From Vibrio sp. MEBiC08052 (lineage in GTDB: Bacteria > Pseudomonadota > Gammaproteobacteria > Enterobacterales > Vibrionaceae), in the NCBI RefSeq assembly GCF_001506075.1, contig NZ_KQ947476.1, forward strand, positions 386,305 to 450,304: DNA of 64,000 nt. The letters run 5' to 3'. The notes beneath the pieces are model-generated. The model was not told where the DNA came from, made no database searches, and saw only the letters and a list, made by a program, of their open reading frames with translations. Position 1 is the stretch's first letter. Every line of letters begins with the position of its first letter. The position numbers and the translations under genes were made by a program. Of this stretch, positions 11,301-19,993 are shown piece after piece.

Positions 11301-11453
11301 ACTCCAGATATGACCAACCTGTGATTTCAGCTGCCGGATCCCCTCCTGCTTCAAAAAAGTAACATCTTGCTGTGGCGGCAGTGGCCCGGCAGCAATGCTG
11401 TTTTCCTGAACCAAATCTCGTAATGCTGACGGCTGTAAACTGGTCTCACTCAT
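8385..11453 (-). CDS. eCIS baseplate wedge protein (Afp12-like)
   Basis: The product has 1022 residues. Its N-terminal part contains the phrase SNFNDSDPGVTILEQLCYAL near residues 50-70. This 'DPG..LLE' pattern is typical of Afp12/PVC12 baseplate proteins, related to the gp6/gp7 wedge of contractile phages. The start ATG overlaps the TGA of the J-like gene by one base (TGATG) and has GGAGGC upstream, so it is coupled to its partner. In Afp-type particles this protein pairs with Afp11 to form the wedge ring around the spike. A short acidic/low-complexity linker with AEETGSS-type composition lies near residues 160-190. Confidence comes from both the motif and the gene order. Confidence 0.85.
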   Translation of the reverse strand: MSETSLQPSALRDLVQENSIAAGPLPPQQDVTFLKQEGIRQLKSQVGHIWSNFNDSDPGVTILEQLCYALTELGYVNSFPIADVLTQSDGQIDYAQQFFRAEEILTTAPVTIDDYRKLVLDRIDAVENIYLTPLTIASQPTGLYQVAVYVRHESSVVVEKATEERHGVESHAGETGSSAPNRQTEKTAADTLIQSVHRLLNRHRNLGEYFLLPVLLQPQVIALSGQILLAPDADPHQVAGQIDLALADYVSPPFRQQGYQQLTKAGYGADSIFNGPLLQHGWHCCEKQSTAEWPVSGLGEKRQEVRLIDLMSRISEVPGVAVVARLAFCDEPSCQSVAVAADKVAAISLSDDFQMQSHQVSLNVATQWERSRFLTRLHARHQASPVDASVDIAPPLPQGRYRNIESYYSLQHTFPTSYGVGANSLQSDISDFRVAQARQLKGYLLLFDQVMANQFSQLANLGHLFSFSFGSGASAENTLIERYTQNRADPQRMAIPSQSFVRSYFYQPLYDVPDVQALLQGKNRYQYFYPDDPDEPKQREKLVWQRFRRDPFNTYAYGLNQCTETPEEAEQRRDAMLSHLLARHGEPADRYDEIIDGCQWFGGHLRTRIIIKGVWLQNLQALSYRRNLAGDFSQAQPLTTPGRYRLETQAYRQLMVSRYSNALAPLLRGIYRRGFIDQKTLIATMAQARIAHLRAVLVKQGQADQAIHHDQVVKRCQAIAASLPLQDGNQQLLESEQTQYKALMRDGVLDAGALDQFVKLTDQDYADFSVFELKCAILLGIARHLQTLATALVRLTQVSEFLRWLAADPQVGERFPEQHAAANMADTLRDISVLRQTDALVVQIGTQPVLRLPWTEHHFGRVQLQQYIDQLDWLGRVRRGFVLIEQTLLQPDPSLTKNEPTEEHEQTSPDDAIAVDVGEGLLATLAFPDYVVLMQQPQFQTFLAEMVQFHWPAHVRLQWRQGSYRQMSTLIACYCQWYNRQIHQTNTSLCNALAPANVNQSDSQAALLRAISVMPEVPYDQA

Positions 11454-14400
11454 CAGTAAGCCTCCGTCAGTCGGTTCTGCGCGACACCGGACGATTGCTG
11501 CTCAGGTGAGCCGGCACGGGTGAGCCGGAAGGTATGTTTGAATGACGAAACAAAAATGCGATTCGCAGTTGCAGGCATGAGCCTTTCCGGACCAGTGTTG
11601 TCAGTGGTAGTGGTCGCTTCAGTATTCTCTGTATGTGGGTTTTCTGCTGTCTCACTCAACATCAATTGCAGCGCTGGCACCGCAACAATCCCATCAAATG
11701 TTGCCAGAAAGCGTGTCACTGCCGTGCGGCTTAAACCGTCACCAAGCCGATATTGCTGCTGTTCCGCTGCAATCCACGGTGACAGATAGAGATTCACCCC
11801 TTGATGCAAGGCATTCAACAGATCACTGGCATTGGTGGTTTCGCGGATCACTACCGTTGCAACCACGGACACCGGCTCATACAGGAGGTTTGTCACCCGA
11901 ACCTGAGTCATCGCGGATGTGCTTTGCATCAACCTTGCAATGATCTGTTGAATTTGGTCGCGCGGCACAACCGGCCGGAATGCATGGGCAATCTGAGCCG
12001 ACGGATACGACTGGACGACCCCTAAATGAACGCAACCTGAAGCTTTTTCCGGCAGGTGGCGGACATGAAACAGTGACGGGCAGGCCTGCTTGGTCAGTAA
12101 GATATAATCCCAGTCAGCAACGGCGCGATCTTTGGTTTTCAGTCGTTGACTTACTCGCTCCCGGAAGACCGGTTCAGACTCTTGCGCCCGGCCGCCGACA
12201 GAGGCAAAAGGCTGAACCACGCCGGCCAACGCCGGATTTTTTACTGCCGGTGCATTGATCTTTCCGGCAGCTAAAACCGGTGTTTCTCCCACAGGCAAAC
12301 TTATCGGCGCTTGCCGGATTACTTCGATGCCCTGAGTATTACAATACACACAGGCGACTCGACGCGCTGAAGCCTGTGTCATCAATAACCAGGCACATCC
12401 TTGAGTTATCGGGCCAGCTTTCCCTTGTGTATCACTGGCTGTTTTGCTCTCCGCCTGAGGAAATTGTGGTGGGTTCAAGACCACATTTTGTGGCAAATCG
12501 ATCTGTACCAGACCGGAGCGGGTCAGTCCGCTGGTTTGATCCAATAAGACCGACAGCGCCTCCCAACCGTTGTCGCTCCAGTAATATAAACTCACTTCAC
12601 TGCGCGATGGTTCACCAGATTGTGGCTCGCGGCTGAGATCCTGAGCCAATTCAATCAGCAGGTTCACCCGACATGGTCGTATAACCTCAGTCAACTGAAT
12701 ATACAGACTATTAGCCGGACGGCTGACACCGTTGTAGAGCGCCAGCCCCTGAGGTGTTTTCTCTGCATCCGGAACCGGCTGTAATTTCATATGGCGCAGA
12801 TCAACACTCGGATGTGTCTGCTCGGACTGACACGAAAAATAAGGATACGTTGCCAGTGCCCCGATGTGTAACAACGTCAGCGTTCCATGCCCTTGCTCTT
12901 TGTCGGCTGACAGTGTCGGGTCGGTAAAATCGAATGATTGTGCGGCCTGATAACTTAACGTTGCCTGTTGTGCCTTCACGACCCATGGTAAGGGAGGGAG
13001 CGGTTGTACTCTGCCCAACGATTTCATCCCGACCAGATGCCCCAGTCCGCGTAAAACTTTCACCACCGGGCCGAGTAACCCAGCGCCGTTCATCAGAATT
13101 TTGGCATTTTCTAAACTGATCGCAGCCACCAGTTGCGCATAAATCCCATGACCGAATCCGTCCGCCGGGGCGATCAGGGTCATTCGTAGCTGCGGGTGGC
13201 CGGTGAGCGAAGCCTCAAGACATCGTTGCGGTTCGGGAAAAGAGAATTGATAGTGGGTGCCTGAGGCATTCTCTGCAACCATTTTATGTTTATGCATCCC
13301 CCACTGCTGCGCAAATAAACCATCGCTTTGCTGCACAATCGGTTGAGGTGAGGGAGGATGACGGTGCCACAAGCGCTGCCACCAATGTCGTTTATGAGTA
13401 GGCTGCGCATCGGGCGCTTCATCGTTGGGGACAGCCGAGATCTGCGCTGCGGTCGGTTGCCAGCCATCGGCTGTATAAGTTTGCCATGCGATTCGAAAAG
13501 CAGTGTTATGCCAAGTCTGTTTCTCACCGCCCTGATGGTAGAGGAAAGTGTTATACGCTGAAAAATAGACACTGAAATCGGCGGGGATATTCTCCCATGA
13601 TAATGTCAGATCGAGCTGAGTGAGCGGCTTATCGACAATTTCTGCATCACGGATATAACAGTGACTCCCGGCCTCCGGGATTGCTCCCAGAATCGGCATC
13701 GGCTTGCCCGGCACCAACGGACCATTATCACTGAGCAGAGAGAACGAATCACTCTGCGTCACGGAGACCTGAAAATCGAGGGTCAACAAACGGGGAACCG
13801 TGCGTAAATCGAGCGACGCCGGGAGCATAATCCGACAATAAGGCAGCACGCTCTCATAACCGCCCGGTGGCTGACTAAAGGCTTCTACCGCCGGCTCTTG
13901 CGATTGTAATGTCATCGTCAATCGGAGCTGACGGCTGGTTTCTCCTTGTGCCCACTGAACATCGGAAGCCTGAAACCATCCCTTTTTACCACTGAACCAA
14001 CTTGTTGCCCCCTGCCATAATTCGGCCTGAACGGGCTGATCGAGTGAGAAAGTCATCGTCAGCACTCGAATACCGCTTCTCAAGGCCAGCATCGGACTCG
14101 ACAGCACAAATCCCTGTTGAACCGTTTGGGTTTGTTCCCCGCCGAACCAATCACAGGCCAATACTTGTTGGGTGGTACTATCGCGCCGAATTTTACGAGT
14201 ATCGGGTAGTTGTTCAAGATATTGCTGCCGGCTGACTGATTGCTGTTGGCCGGCTGAATCGTGTTGCTGCATCTCATTTAGCGAAGACACATCGCCGGTC
14301 AGACGATAACTGCTGCTGAACAATCGTCCCAACTGTGCCGTATTCACCTCACAGGAACGTATCGATGCAAACAGAATCGGTGTGCTATCGGCATAACGTC

Positions 14401-15367
14401 CCCCGACGAATTGAGTTCCGGCCGGTAACGTCAGGCTGGTATGTCCCGGTGCCGGCGTCAGACAAAGATAGGCCCGATCGGGCAGCGCTCCTCTTACCTG
14501 CTGGTGCAAAATATCCTGATAATAGAATTGCAGATGTTGCTGGCTGTACTGATTCAAGCCCTGTTGGGAATACATCAGTAAGCGGTGGAAGGTCATCAAA
14601 AGTGCCGTATCCGGAAAATCACACGGTTGCTCGCATAACTGCTCAAACGCCTGACGGGCTGACGTAATCACTTGCACATAGCAGGAAAAGACCTGTTGAT
14701 AGAGCTGCTCCAGCAGATCCATCGCTTCGGGCACGGAATCAAACCGTGTATTGACTCCGGCAGACGATTTCCATAACGGTAACCAATGACGAAAAGCTTG
14801 TGCAGCCACCGGTGCCACACAGGACTTCATCATGGTTGCCAGATAATTCTGGACTGCAATCCGCTGCGACAATGCCGGTGCCAGTGAATGACGAATTTTC
14901 TGTTCGAGAAACTGACGCAGATGATAATCTTTTTTCCCCGCCGTCATCACGGTCATCCAGCCTTCGAGTGACTGAAACATTTTATCCAACACACTCAGCA
15001 ACTGACTGACCGTATTCCGCACCCGTTCAGGCCAATCGGGCGATGCTGACTCACCAGCCCCTTCCGGTTGCGACATCTGCTGTCTGATCAAACGAAAAGA
15101 TGGCTGAATGCGGCTGAAACGGGCATCGAGCTGCTGGTAGGACGTTTTACTGATCACTGCCAACAAAATCACCGGGTCTTTGATAACAAGGGCTCGCCAG
15201 TTACCAGTTGGTTGATTGTGTTCATCGTAGAACACTATCAGCTCCGCAAGTGAGGCAATAAAGGCCAGCCGATCCCTCAGACTCCGGTCATCAACCAGAA
15301 TACGATTGGGGTCAAGTCTGGCACTGATATCACGTAACAGTGCATCTGTATCAACGTGGCTCTGCAC
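11453..15367 (-). CDS. eCIS baseplate J-like protein (Afp11-like)
   Basis: The product has 1304 residues. Towards the C-terminus (about residues 1065-1085) it contains VFRERVSQRLKTKDRAV followed by WDYILL, the characteristic segment of Afp11/J-type baseplate proteins, then beta-rich regions ending near TFDGIVAVPALQL. The N-terminal third is helical and carries DRAYLCLTPAPGH, also seen in this family. The start is probably GTG 15367, overlapping the gp25 gene by 17 nt. It forms the baseplate wedge with the Afp12-like protein. A His/Trp-rich insert near residue 640 (HKRHWWQRLWHRH) is unusual and looks lineage-specific. It is longer than typical J proteins because of N-terminal and internal extensions. 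Confidence 0.85.
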   Translation of the reverse strand: MQSHVDTDALLRDISARLDPNRILVDDRSLRDRLAFIASLAELIVFYDEHNQPTGNWRALVIKDPVILLAVISKTSYQQLDARFSRIQPSFRLIRQQMSQPEGAGESASPDWPERVRNTVSQLLSVLDKMFQSLEGWMTVMTAGKKDYHLRQFLEQKIRHSLAPALSQRIAVQNYLATMMKSCVAPVAAQAFRHWLPLWKSSAGVNTRFDSVPEAMDLLEQLYQQVFSCYVQVITSARQAFEQLCEQPCDFPDTALLMTFHRLLMYSQQGLNQYSQQHLQFYYQDILHQQVRGALPDRAYLCLTPAPGHTSLTLPAGTQFVGGRYADSTPILFASIRSCEVNTAQLGRLFSSSYRLTGDVSSLNEMQQHDSAGQQQSVSRQQYLEQLPDTRKIRRDSTTQQVLACDWFGGEQTQTVQQGFVLSSPMLALRSGIRVLTMTFSLDQPVQAELWQGATSWFSGKKGWFQASDVQWAQGETSRQLRLTMTLQSQEPAVEAFSQPPGGYESVLPYCRIMLPASLDLRTVPRLLTLDFQVSVTQSDSFSLLSDNGPLVPGKPMPILGAIPEAGSHCYIRDAEIVDKPLTQLDLTLSWENIPADFSVYFSAYNTFLYHQGGEKQTWHNTAFRIAWQTYTADGWQPTAAQISAVPNDEAPDAQPTHKRHWWQRLWHRHPPSPQPIVQQSDGLFAQQWGMHKHKMVAENASGTHYQFSFPEPQRCLEASLTGHPQLRMTLIAPADGFGHGIYAQLVAAISLENAKILMNGAGLLGPVVKVLRGLGHLVGMKSLGRVQPLPPLPWVVKAQQATLSYQAAQSFDFTDPTLSADKEQGHGTLTLLHIGALATYPYFSCQSEQTHPSVDLRHMKLQPVPDAEKTPQGLALYNGVSRPANSLYIQLTEVIRPCRVNLLIELAQDLSREPQSGEPSRSEVSLYYWSDNGWEALSVLLDQTSGLTRSGLVQIDLPQNVVLNPPQFPQAESKTASDTQGKAGPITQGCAWLLMTQASARRVACVYCNTQGIEVIRQAPISLPVGETPVLAAGKINAPAVKNPALAGVVQPFASVGGRAQESEPVFRERVSQRLKTKDRAVADWDYILLTKQACPSLFHVRHLPEKASGCVHLGVVQSYPSAQIAHAFRPVVPRDQIQQIIARLMQSTSAMTQVRVTNLLYEPVSVVATVVIRETTNASDLLNALHQGVNLYLSPWIAAEQQQYRLGDGLSRTAVTRFLATFDGIVAVPALQLMLSETAENPHTENTEATTTTDNTGPERLMPATANRIFVSSFKHTFRLTRAGSPEQQSSGVAQNRLTEAY

Positions 15368-15788
15368 CGTTCGATCCCACCGTTAAATTGGTTCCTTCGA
15401 GTAAGGAAAACGGAAAAACATGATTATGTCGGGTATTGGTTTTGCGGATGGTGTAATCCACCTGAATCACGACCAGTTCATCGACTTCCGCCAGATAGAG
15501 CACCTCAACTTGATCGACATGGATTCTCGGCTCGTCGTGGAGCAGTGTTTGCCGGACGGACAGAGCAATTTCATCCTTCAGTGTCGCGTCACGGTTACGA
15601 AACAGAAAATGATGCAAATCACTGCCAAAGTCCGGCAGTAAGCTCCGTTCTCCCCGATAAGTCTGTAACACCAGATTAATCGACTGATTAATATTGGCCT
15701 CACTCTCATTCATCATCACTTGATGGTTGGCAGAAGAAAACTCAGGAGGAAACTGCCAACCACGACCGAGAAACTGATTATTTTCCAT
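15351..15788 (-). CDS. gp25-like baseplate protein (Afp9-like)
   Basis: The 145-residue product opens with FLGRGWQFPPEF, the start expected for T4 gp25/Afp9 family proteins, and contains QTYRGERSLLPDFGSDLHHF, the family's core in which a Glu-Arg pair and the PxFGSxL element are conserved. gp25 ties the baseplate wedge to the first sheath ring. It lies 2 nt after the PAAR gene and overlaps the J-like gene, so these baseplate parts are made together. Confidence 0.92.
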   Translation of the reverse strand: MENNQFLGRGWQFPPEFSSANHQVMMNESEANINQSINLVLQTYRGERSLLPDFGSDLHHFLFRNRDATLKDEIALSVRQTLLHDEPRIHVDQVEVLYLAEVDELVVIQVDYTIRKTNTRHNHVFPFSLLEGTNLTVGSNGAEPR

Positions 15789-15790
15789 GA

Positions 15791-16090
15791 TTAGCCTCCG
15801 ATCATCACCGTAAAGTCGCCCAACACGATACTGCCGCCGTGCGCGGTCGAGTCACCGATCCGGGCCGCAGGCATCCCACCGATTAAAACCGTTGCTGAAC
15901 CCGCCACAATCGTATCCGGTGGGCCCACACATACCAGCATGTCACCGATACGTGCAGCCGGCAGCCCGCCGATCAGAACCGTCGGACATCCCGGACCGGT
16001 GATCGGCCCACCGACATGAGGTACCGGTGGAATACCGGGCGTCACCATTGGGCATTGATGAAAATCCGTCAATCTTGCTGCAGGTGGCAT
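15791..16090 (-). CDS. PAAR-repeat spike tip protein (Afp10-like)
   Basis: The small 99-residue protein is Gly/Pro-rich, with MPPAARLTD at the start and repeated IGGxPAARIGD elements near residues 43-50 and 71-78, the defining PAAR pattern. Cys and His residues (HQCPMV, CVG, HGG) could bind the structural metal ion at the cone tip. PAAR proteins cap and sharpen the trimeric spike. It follows the spike gene by ~85 nt and precedes gp25 by 2 nt. In the Afp locus the gp25 gene (afp9) comes before the PAAR gene (afp10), so the order is swapped here. Confidence 0.93.
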   Translation of the reverse strand: MPPAARLTDFHQCPMVTPGIPPVPHVGGPITGPGCPTVLIGGLPAARIGDMLVCVGPPDTIVAGSATVLIGGMPAARIGDSTAHGGSIVLGDFTVMIGG

Positions 16091-16175
16091 GGCTTACTCC
16101 TTGTGAGTCATGTTGTGCTGAATCACCGACTGTTGATCACAGGCATTGATTGATCAGCACCGTTGTTTCAAACCA

Positions 16176-17963
16176 TCAGTTAATCATGATAATGCCGCCT
16201 TTGAGCGTCAGTTCAGCACCTCCCTGAACCTCGGCGGTGGCACTCCCTTTGGCGCTAAACTGCATATCGGCACTGGCATTGACGTTCATGCCGGAAACTT
16301 TGACATCCCCTGCCGAGGCTTCGACAGTGACCCCGGTTTGTCCTTTAATCGTGACATTCTGATCCGCCTGAATGGTAATACTGGCCGGACTTTTCATCTC
16401 AATGCCGGACGAGGACATCACCAGTGAATTACTGTTCTGATCCTGAATTGAGATTTTCTGGTCTTGATCACTGAGCGTGATGACATTGTTGTTTTTGGTG
16501 GTTATCGTCATGACACTGTTCTGGTCATCGAACACAATGCGTAGCTCACTTTTGGTCACAATCGCTTTCTTCGTATTCTCCGCATTCGGAGAAAGCTCGC
16601 TGTATGGTTTACGGTTCTCACTGTACACACTGCCCAGAATGACCGGAAAACGCGGGTCCTGATTGAGAAAACCGACGATGACTTCATCCCCGACTTCCGG
16701 CAAAAAGAAAGCACCAAACCCGCTACTGGCGTAGAAATTAGTCAGACGTGCCCACAAACCTTTCCCGCTATCATTGAACAACGGCAGCTCAATCAGAACC
16801 CGATAAGCATTATCCGGATCCTGATCGATCTGTTTCACGGTGGCATTGAACAGCCCGTCAATCCCCGGTAACAATCCGGCGGCTGGCGGTGCCATCACAT
16901 CGTGTTCTTGCACAAACCAGAACGGAGAGAGGCCGACATCAGCGGTGGTAAACCAGTTCCCATCGGCATAGTCGTGTTCAATACCAGAGACGAAGTGGTC
17001 ACCGTCAAAACGACTGCCCATACCATCAATGGTCAGATAATGACCGACGGAGACACTGGCATCACCCTGAAAACGGACTTCTCCGGTAATTTTCGCCAGT
17101 TCGCTTTTCAGCATTTGAGCTTTTGCCCACTGGGTCAGATTATCTTCAGCAACGGCGGCAGTGGTCTGCAACTCAAAGTCAGACAGTCCCACCACTTGCG
17201 ACAAAGTCTTACTGCTCAGGTTACCCGGCCCGCTCAGGTTATTACTGGCTGATTCAGAAATCAGTTTCTGATTTTTATAATCCCAGGCACTGGACTTCAC
17301 GCTCGCCAGTTGGGTAACTGCATCTAGCTGTGCATTAAAATGATAGAGATTATCGCCATAGGTCACAGTAAGAACCGCGCTGGTTTGTGCCGTCGGAGAG
17401 AAAACCGAGACTTTGCCACTATCGGTTGACACGACCAGACTGTTGACTTCAGCCCGGCTCAGCAGAAAATCCCAATCACTGGTGTAGTATTGAACCAATT
17501 CCGGCAGCGTGACGGAGGTGCCGGTCACATCGGCACTCAACCCACTGTACTGACCGATCAGCGTTGACATCACCTCACTGTCGGTCTGATTCTGATAGGC
17601 CGAACTTTTGCGCCCGACGGTCATTTGAATGGCCTTATCCCGACACTCCACCCGTAACATCGGTCCCATCCCCGGATTCACATGAAGTGACTGCTTGGTC
17701 ACAATACCGGAGAAAACCTGTTTATTGGTGCCTTCATAACCGAGGTTAATGACGATCTCAGCACCGGGGACAAAGGTATCCGATGCACTGATCTGAAAGG
17801 TTTCTGCCGAAGGATTACCATCGAGTATTTCTAACGTTGCCCGGCCAATGCGGTTCAGATGCTGCTGCACCTGAATACGATGCACCTGATAATCACCGGG
17901 GATGGAACTGCCATTGGTTGTAATCTCCATCGTCGCTACAGCACCATTTGGCTCACTGCTCAT
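16176..17963 (-). CDS. VgrG-like central spike protein (Afp8-like)
   Basis: The product has 595 residues. The N-terminal ~340 match a gpD/VgrG-type hub (YRVHRIQVQ..NRIGRATLEILDG early, then LSRAEVNSLVV). Residues ~370-450 form a gp5-type OB-fold with FFLPEVGDEVIVGF, the hallmark of VgrG-like proteins. The C-terminal ~110 residues are repetitive beta-strand (ITIQADQNVTIKG and similar), suggesting a trimeric beta-helix needle. The ATG overlaps the stop of the LysM gene (ATGA). No C-terminal effector extension is present. The spike sits on the tube and carries the PAAR tip. Confidence 0.93.
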   Translation of the reverse strand: MSSEPNGAVATMEITTNGSSIPGDYQVHRIQVQQHLNRIGRATLEILDGNPSAETFQISASDTFVPGAEIVINLGYEGTNKQVFSGIVTKQSLHVNPGMGPMLRVECRDKAIQMTVGRKSSAYQNQTDSEVMSTLIGQYSGLSADVTGTSVTLPELVQYYTSDWDFLLSRAEVNSLVVSTDSGKVSVFSPTAQTSAVLTVTYGDNLYHFNAQLDAVTQLASVKSSAWDYKNQKLISESASNNLSGPGNLSSKTLSQVVGLSDFELQTTAAVAEDNLTQWAKAQMLKSELAKITGEVRFQGDASVSVGHYLTIDGMGSRFDGDHFVSGIEHDYADGNWFTTADVGLSPFWFVQEHDVMAPPAAGLLPGIDGLFNATVKQIDQDPDNAYRVLIELPLFNDSGKGLWARLTNFYASSGFGAFFLPEVGDEVIVGFLNQDPRFPVILGSVYSENRKPYSELSPNAENTKKAIVTKSELRIVFDDQNSVMTITTKNNNVITLSDQDQKISIQDQNSNSLVMSSSGIEMKSPASITIQADQNVTIKGQTGVTVEASAGDVKVSGMNVNASADMQFSAKGSATAEVQGGAELTLKGGIIMIN

Positions 17964-18634
17964 GACTCACCTCCGCGTTTTAAAGGTGGCACCACAATCT
18001 GGCTTCCCGCGGACAGGTGACGAAATTTATCCAGTTGATTAAACGCTGCCAGTTGCACATAAAGGTTCGGATGACGATAAATCTGTTGGCTGATCTGCGG
18101 CAGGCTGTCACCATCGACGACTGACACCAAATGCGTCAGATCCGGTGACTGTTTATCTTCTTCCTGTGCGGCGGTGGCCGGATCGAGGTAAGAAGTAAAA
18201 CGCAAAGAGATTTTGGCCCGCAGTGCCGTACCATCAGGCTTGAAATAGGTATAGCTGGTATCCATACCGGTCAGAACACCTTTGAATGACAACCCCTGCC
18301 CCCAATAAACCGCAACATAGTTAGGACGGTGAATACTGCCCTGGTAATCATAGACAACATTTTTGAGCTGTTTGATTTCCTGCGGCATATTCGTCCGGGA
18401 ACTATCTACCACACCACTACAGTCAATCACCAGATCAAAACTTAGCCGTTCTCCCGGTGTTGAACGATATTTCGGTGAGCTTTTCCCGGCATCGGGTGCC
18501 TGCTCCTCGTTATAATTCACACCCCGATCAATCTTGAGCGATTCCGGATTCAACATCACCACGTATTCTCCTGCTTTGCTGGAGAATTTTTCGTCGCTGT
18601 AGGCAACGATCCGCATTTTCTTCAATCCACTCAT
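17960..18634 (-). CDS. LysM-containing baseplate/tube adaptor (Afp7-like)
   Basis: The product has 224 residues. The first ~160 form the conserved domain of CIS LysM proteins (KSSPKYRSTPGERLSFDLVI, and FKGVLTGMDTSYTYFKPDGT). Residues ~168-218 are a LysM repeat (SVVDGDSLPQISQQIYRHPN, then LSAGSQIVVPPL). In contractile phages the equivalent gp53-like protein glues wedges together. Here it probably bridges the spike hub and the inner baseplate, not peptidoglycan. It is coupled to the downstream spike gene by a 4-nt overlap. Confidence 0.9.
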   Translation of the reverse strand: MSGLKKMRIVAYSDEKFSSKAGEYVVMLNPESLKIDRGVNYNEEQAPDAGKSSPKYRSTPGERLSFDLVIDCSGVVDSSRTNMPQEIKQLKNVVYDYQGSIHRPNYVAVYWGQGLSFKGVLTGMDTSYTYFKPDGTALRAKISLRFTSYLDPATAAQEEDKQSPDLTHLVSVVDGDSLPQISQQIYRHPNLYVQLAAFNQLDKFRHLSAGSQIVVPPLKRGGES

Positions 18635-18672
18635 TCATTCGCCTCAGGGTTATCCGGTTTCTTCATTTGACT

Positions 18673-18846
18673 TCACCGCTCCAATGGCGAGTTTCGAGTG
18701 TAATGGCGCAGCTGCTTCAGACACTCCTGAATGATGTGCTGTTTCAGCGCATGCAACTGCTGTTCACTCATGGTGTCCTGCACTAATTCTTCCGGCTGGC
18801 TCCGAATCTCGGTTTTGATGACCAATTCCCGTATTTCTACCGGCAT
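18673..18846 (-). CDS. DUF5908-type eCIS microprotein (Afp6-like)
   Basis: A 57-residue reading frame on the minus strand fills the gap between the second tube gene and the LysM gene. It starts MPVEIRELVIKTEI, the signature opening of the DUF5908 family of small eCIS proteins, then has a helical half rich in Gln and Glu and ends NSPLER. A ribosome site AGGGAG lies a few bases before the ATG at 18846. Its position between tube-2 and LysM genes matches that of afp6/pvc6. Its function in the particle is not known to me. It is below the usual length cutoff for automatic calling. Confidence 0.82.
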   Translation of the reverse strand: MPVEIRELVIKTEIRSQPEELVQDTMSEQQLHALKQHIIQECLKQLRHYTRNSPLER

Positions 18847-18857
18847 AGATATTCTCC

Positions 18858-19334
18858 CTAACTAAACAAACCTATCTGTGATTCCCGGCTGTCATCGATC
18901 TCGAAATATTGGTAAGCAAATTCCAGTGTTTCGATAAACACTTCGCTCTCCTGAGCTTTCAGATCGCTGCCAGACCACTTCACCGGATAGGCGCAAACAA
19001 AACTCCAGCTCATGCTGACATCACCGTTTTCATTCAATAACTGAACTTTGATGTCTTTGGTTTGAATCGCAGTCGCCAGCCCGTTATCCAGCGTATCTTT
19101 CACCCAATCAATCAGTGAGGATTCCGCAGAGGTGATCCCCCGTTTTAAAACCAGATTCTGAAACGTGGCGACGGTGGGAAGCCGGTACTTAAACCGGTTT
19201 TCGCCACCGCATACCACATCTTCCGTCCCCAGTTCTTTGCTGAGCCCCGATACTTCCTGAAAGGCAACATCACTACTGCTCGTGCCGGGAACGGAAACCC
19301 GAAAATAAAAACTGGTCTGAAGAGAATCAGTCAT
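18858..19334 (-). CDS. eCIS inner tube protein 2 (Afp5-like)
   Basis: The 158-residue gp19-family tube protein has the opening FYFRVSVPGTSSSDVAFQEV and then SGLSKELGTEDV and LKRGITSAESSLIDWV, the conserved points of Hcp/gp19-like tube subunits. Ending LEFAYQYFEID is typical of the class. In Afp the second tube paralogue (Afp5) makes the first ring(s) next to the spike, joining the hexameric tube to the trimeric hub. It is a paralogue of the next gene upstream (154 residues). Confidence 0.92.
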   Translation of the reverse strand: MTDSLQTSFYFRVSVPGTSSSDVAFQEVSGLSKELGTEDVVCGGENRFKYRLPTVATFQNLVLKRGITSAESSLIDWVKDTLDNGLATAIQTKDIKVQLLNENGDVSMSWSFVCAYPVKWSGSDLKAQESEVFIETLEFAYQYFEIDDSRESQIGLFS

Positions 19335-19406
19335 CGTAGTGCCATTCCGTATTCATCTCCTTGTGAACCATGTCCTTATAAACCATAGCTTTATGCATCA
19401 CTTTCT

Positions 19407-19871
19407 TTATGAACCATTCGTGACGATCAACTGCTCATGCGCAATTTCCAGCGTATCGACCGCAACTTCATTGGCATCCGATTTCAGGTCAGTCCCGGTG
19501 ATTTTGGTCGGCCATGCATTATTCAGTTGCCACTGCATCGTCACCGCACCATTCTCATCAAGCAGTTTGATCAGTACGGTTCGCCGCTTAATGGTGTTCA
19601 TCTTGATTTCGTCCATCCATTTCCAGAAGTTGTTGTCATTGACAAATACTCCCCGCTTCATGGTGACATTGTTGTATTTCGCGATACCCGGCATTTTGAT
19701 CGTCGAGAATAACGTGCTGTTGCTGTGACGATATTCAATCACCTGTACTTCCTTATCCATCCCGGATACTTCCTGAAATGCGACACCTTTGAGTTCCGAG
19801 CCCAAATCAACTTCGAACCGGAATTTCGGCATGGGCCATGTGCTGCCTTCTTTGCTGCCGTCATCTGCCAT
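19407..19871 (-). CDS. eCIS main inner tube protein (Afp1-like)
   Basis: The 154-residue gp19/Hcp-like tube subunit contains PMPKFRFEVDLGSELKGVAF, then QEVSGMDKEVQVIEYRHS and MKRGVFVNDNNFWKWMDEI, and ends VDTLEIAHEQLIVTNG. This is the pattern of the main Afp1/Pvc1 tube protein, which polymerises into stacked hexamers around the cargo lumen. In Afp the afp1 gene precedes the sheaths; here it follows the sheath gene by ~120 nt and is directly followed by its tube-2 paralogue. Confidence 0.93.
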   Translation of the reverse strand: MADDGSKEGSTWPMPKFRFEVDLGSELKGVAFQEVSGMDKEVQVIEYRHSNSTLFSTIKMPGIAKYNNVTMKRGVFVNDNNFWKWMDEIKMNTIKRRTVLIKLLDENGAVTMQWQLNNAWPTKITGTDLKSDANEVAVDTLEIAHEQLIVTNGS

Positions 19872-19993
19872 GATGTTTCCCCTTATATTTATTCAGTCCC
19901 GATCAGTTCACTGACCGATCGATTCAATCACAAGCATTTCGTCATGAACCGTGTCTGCTGAAGCCGACATCAGCCATGTAAAGACAAACTGGC

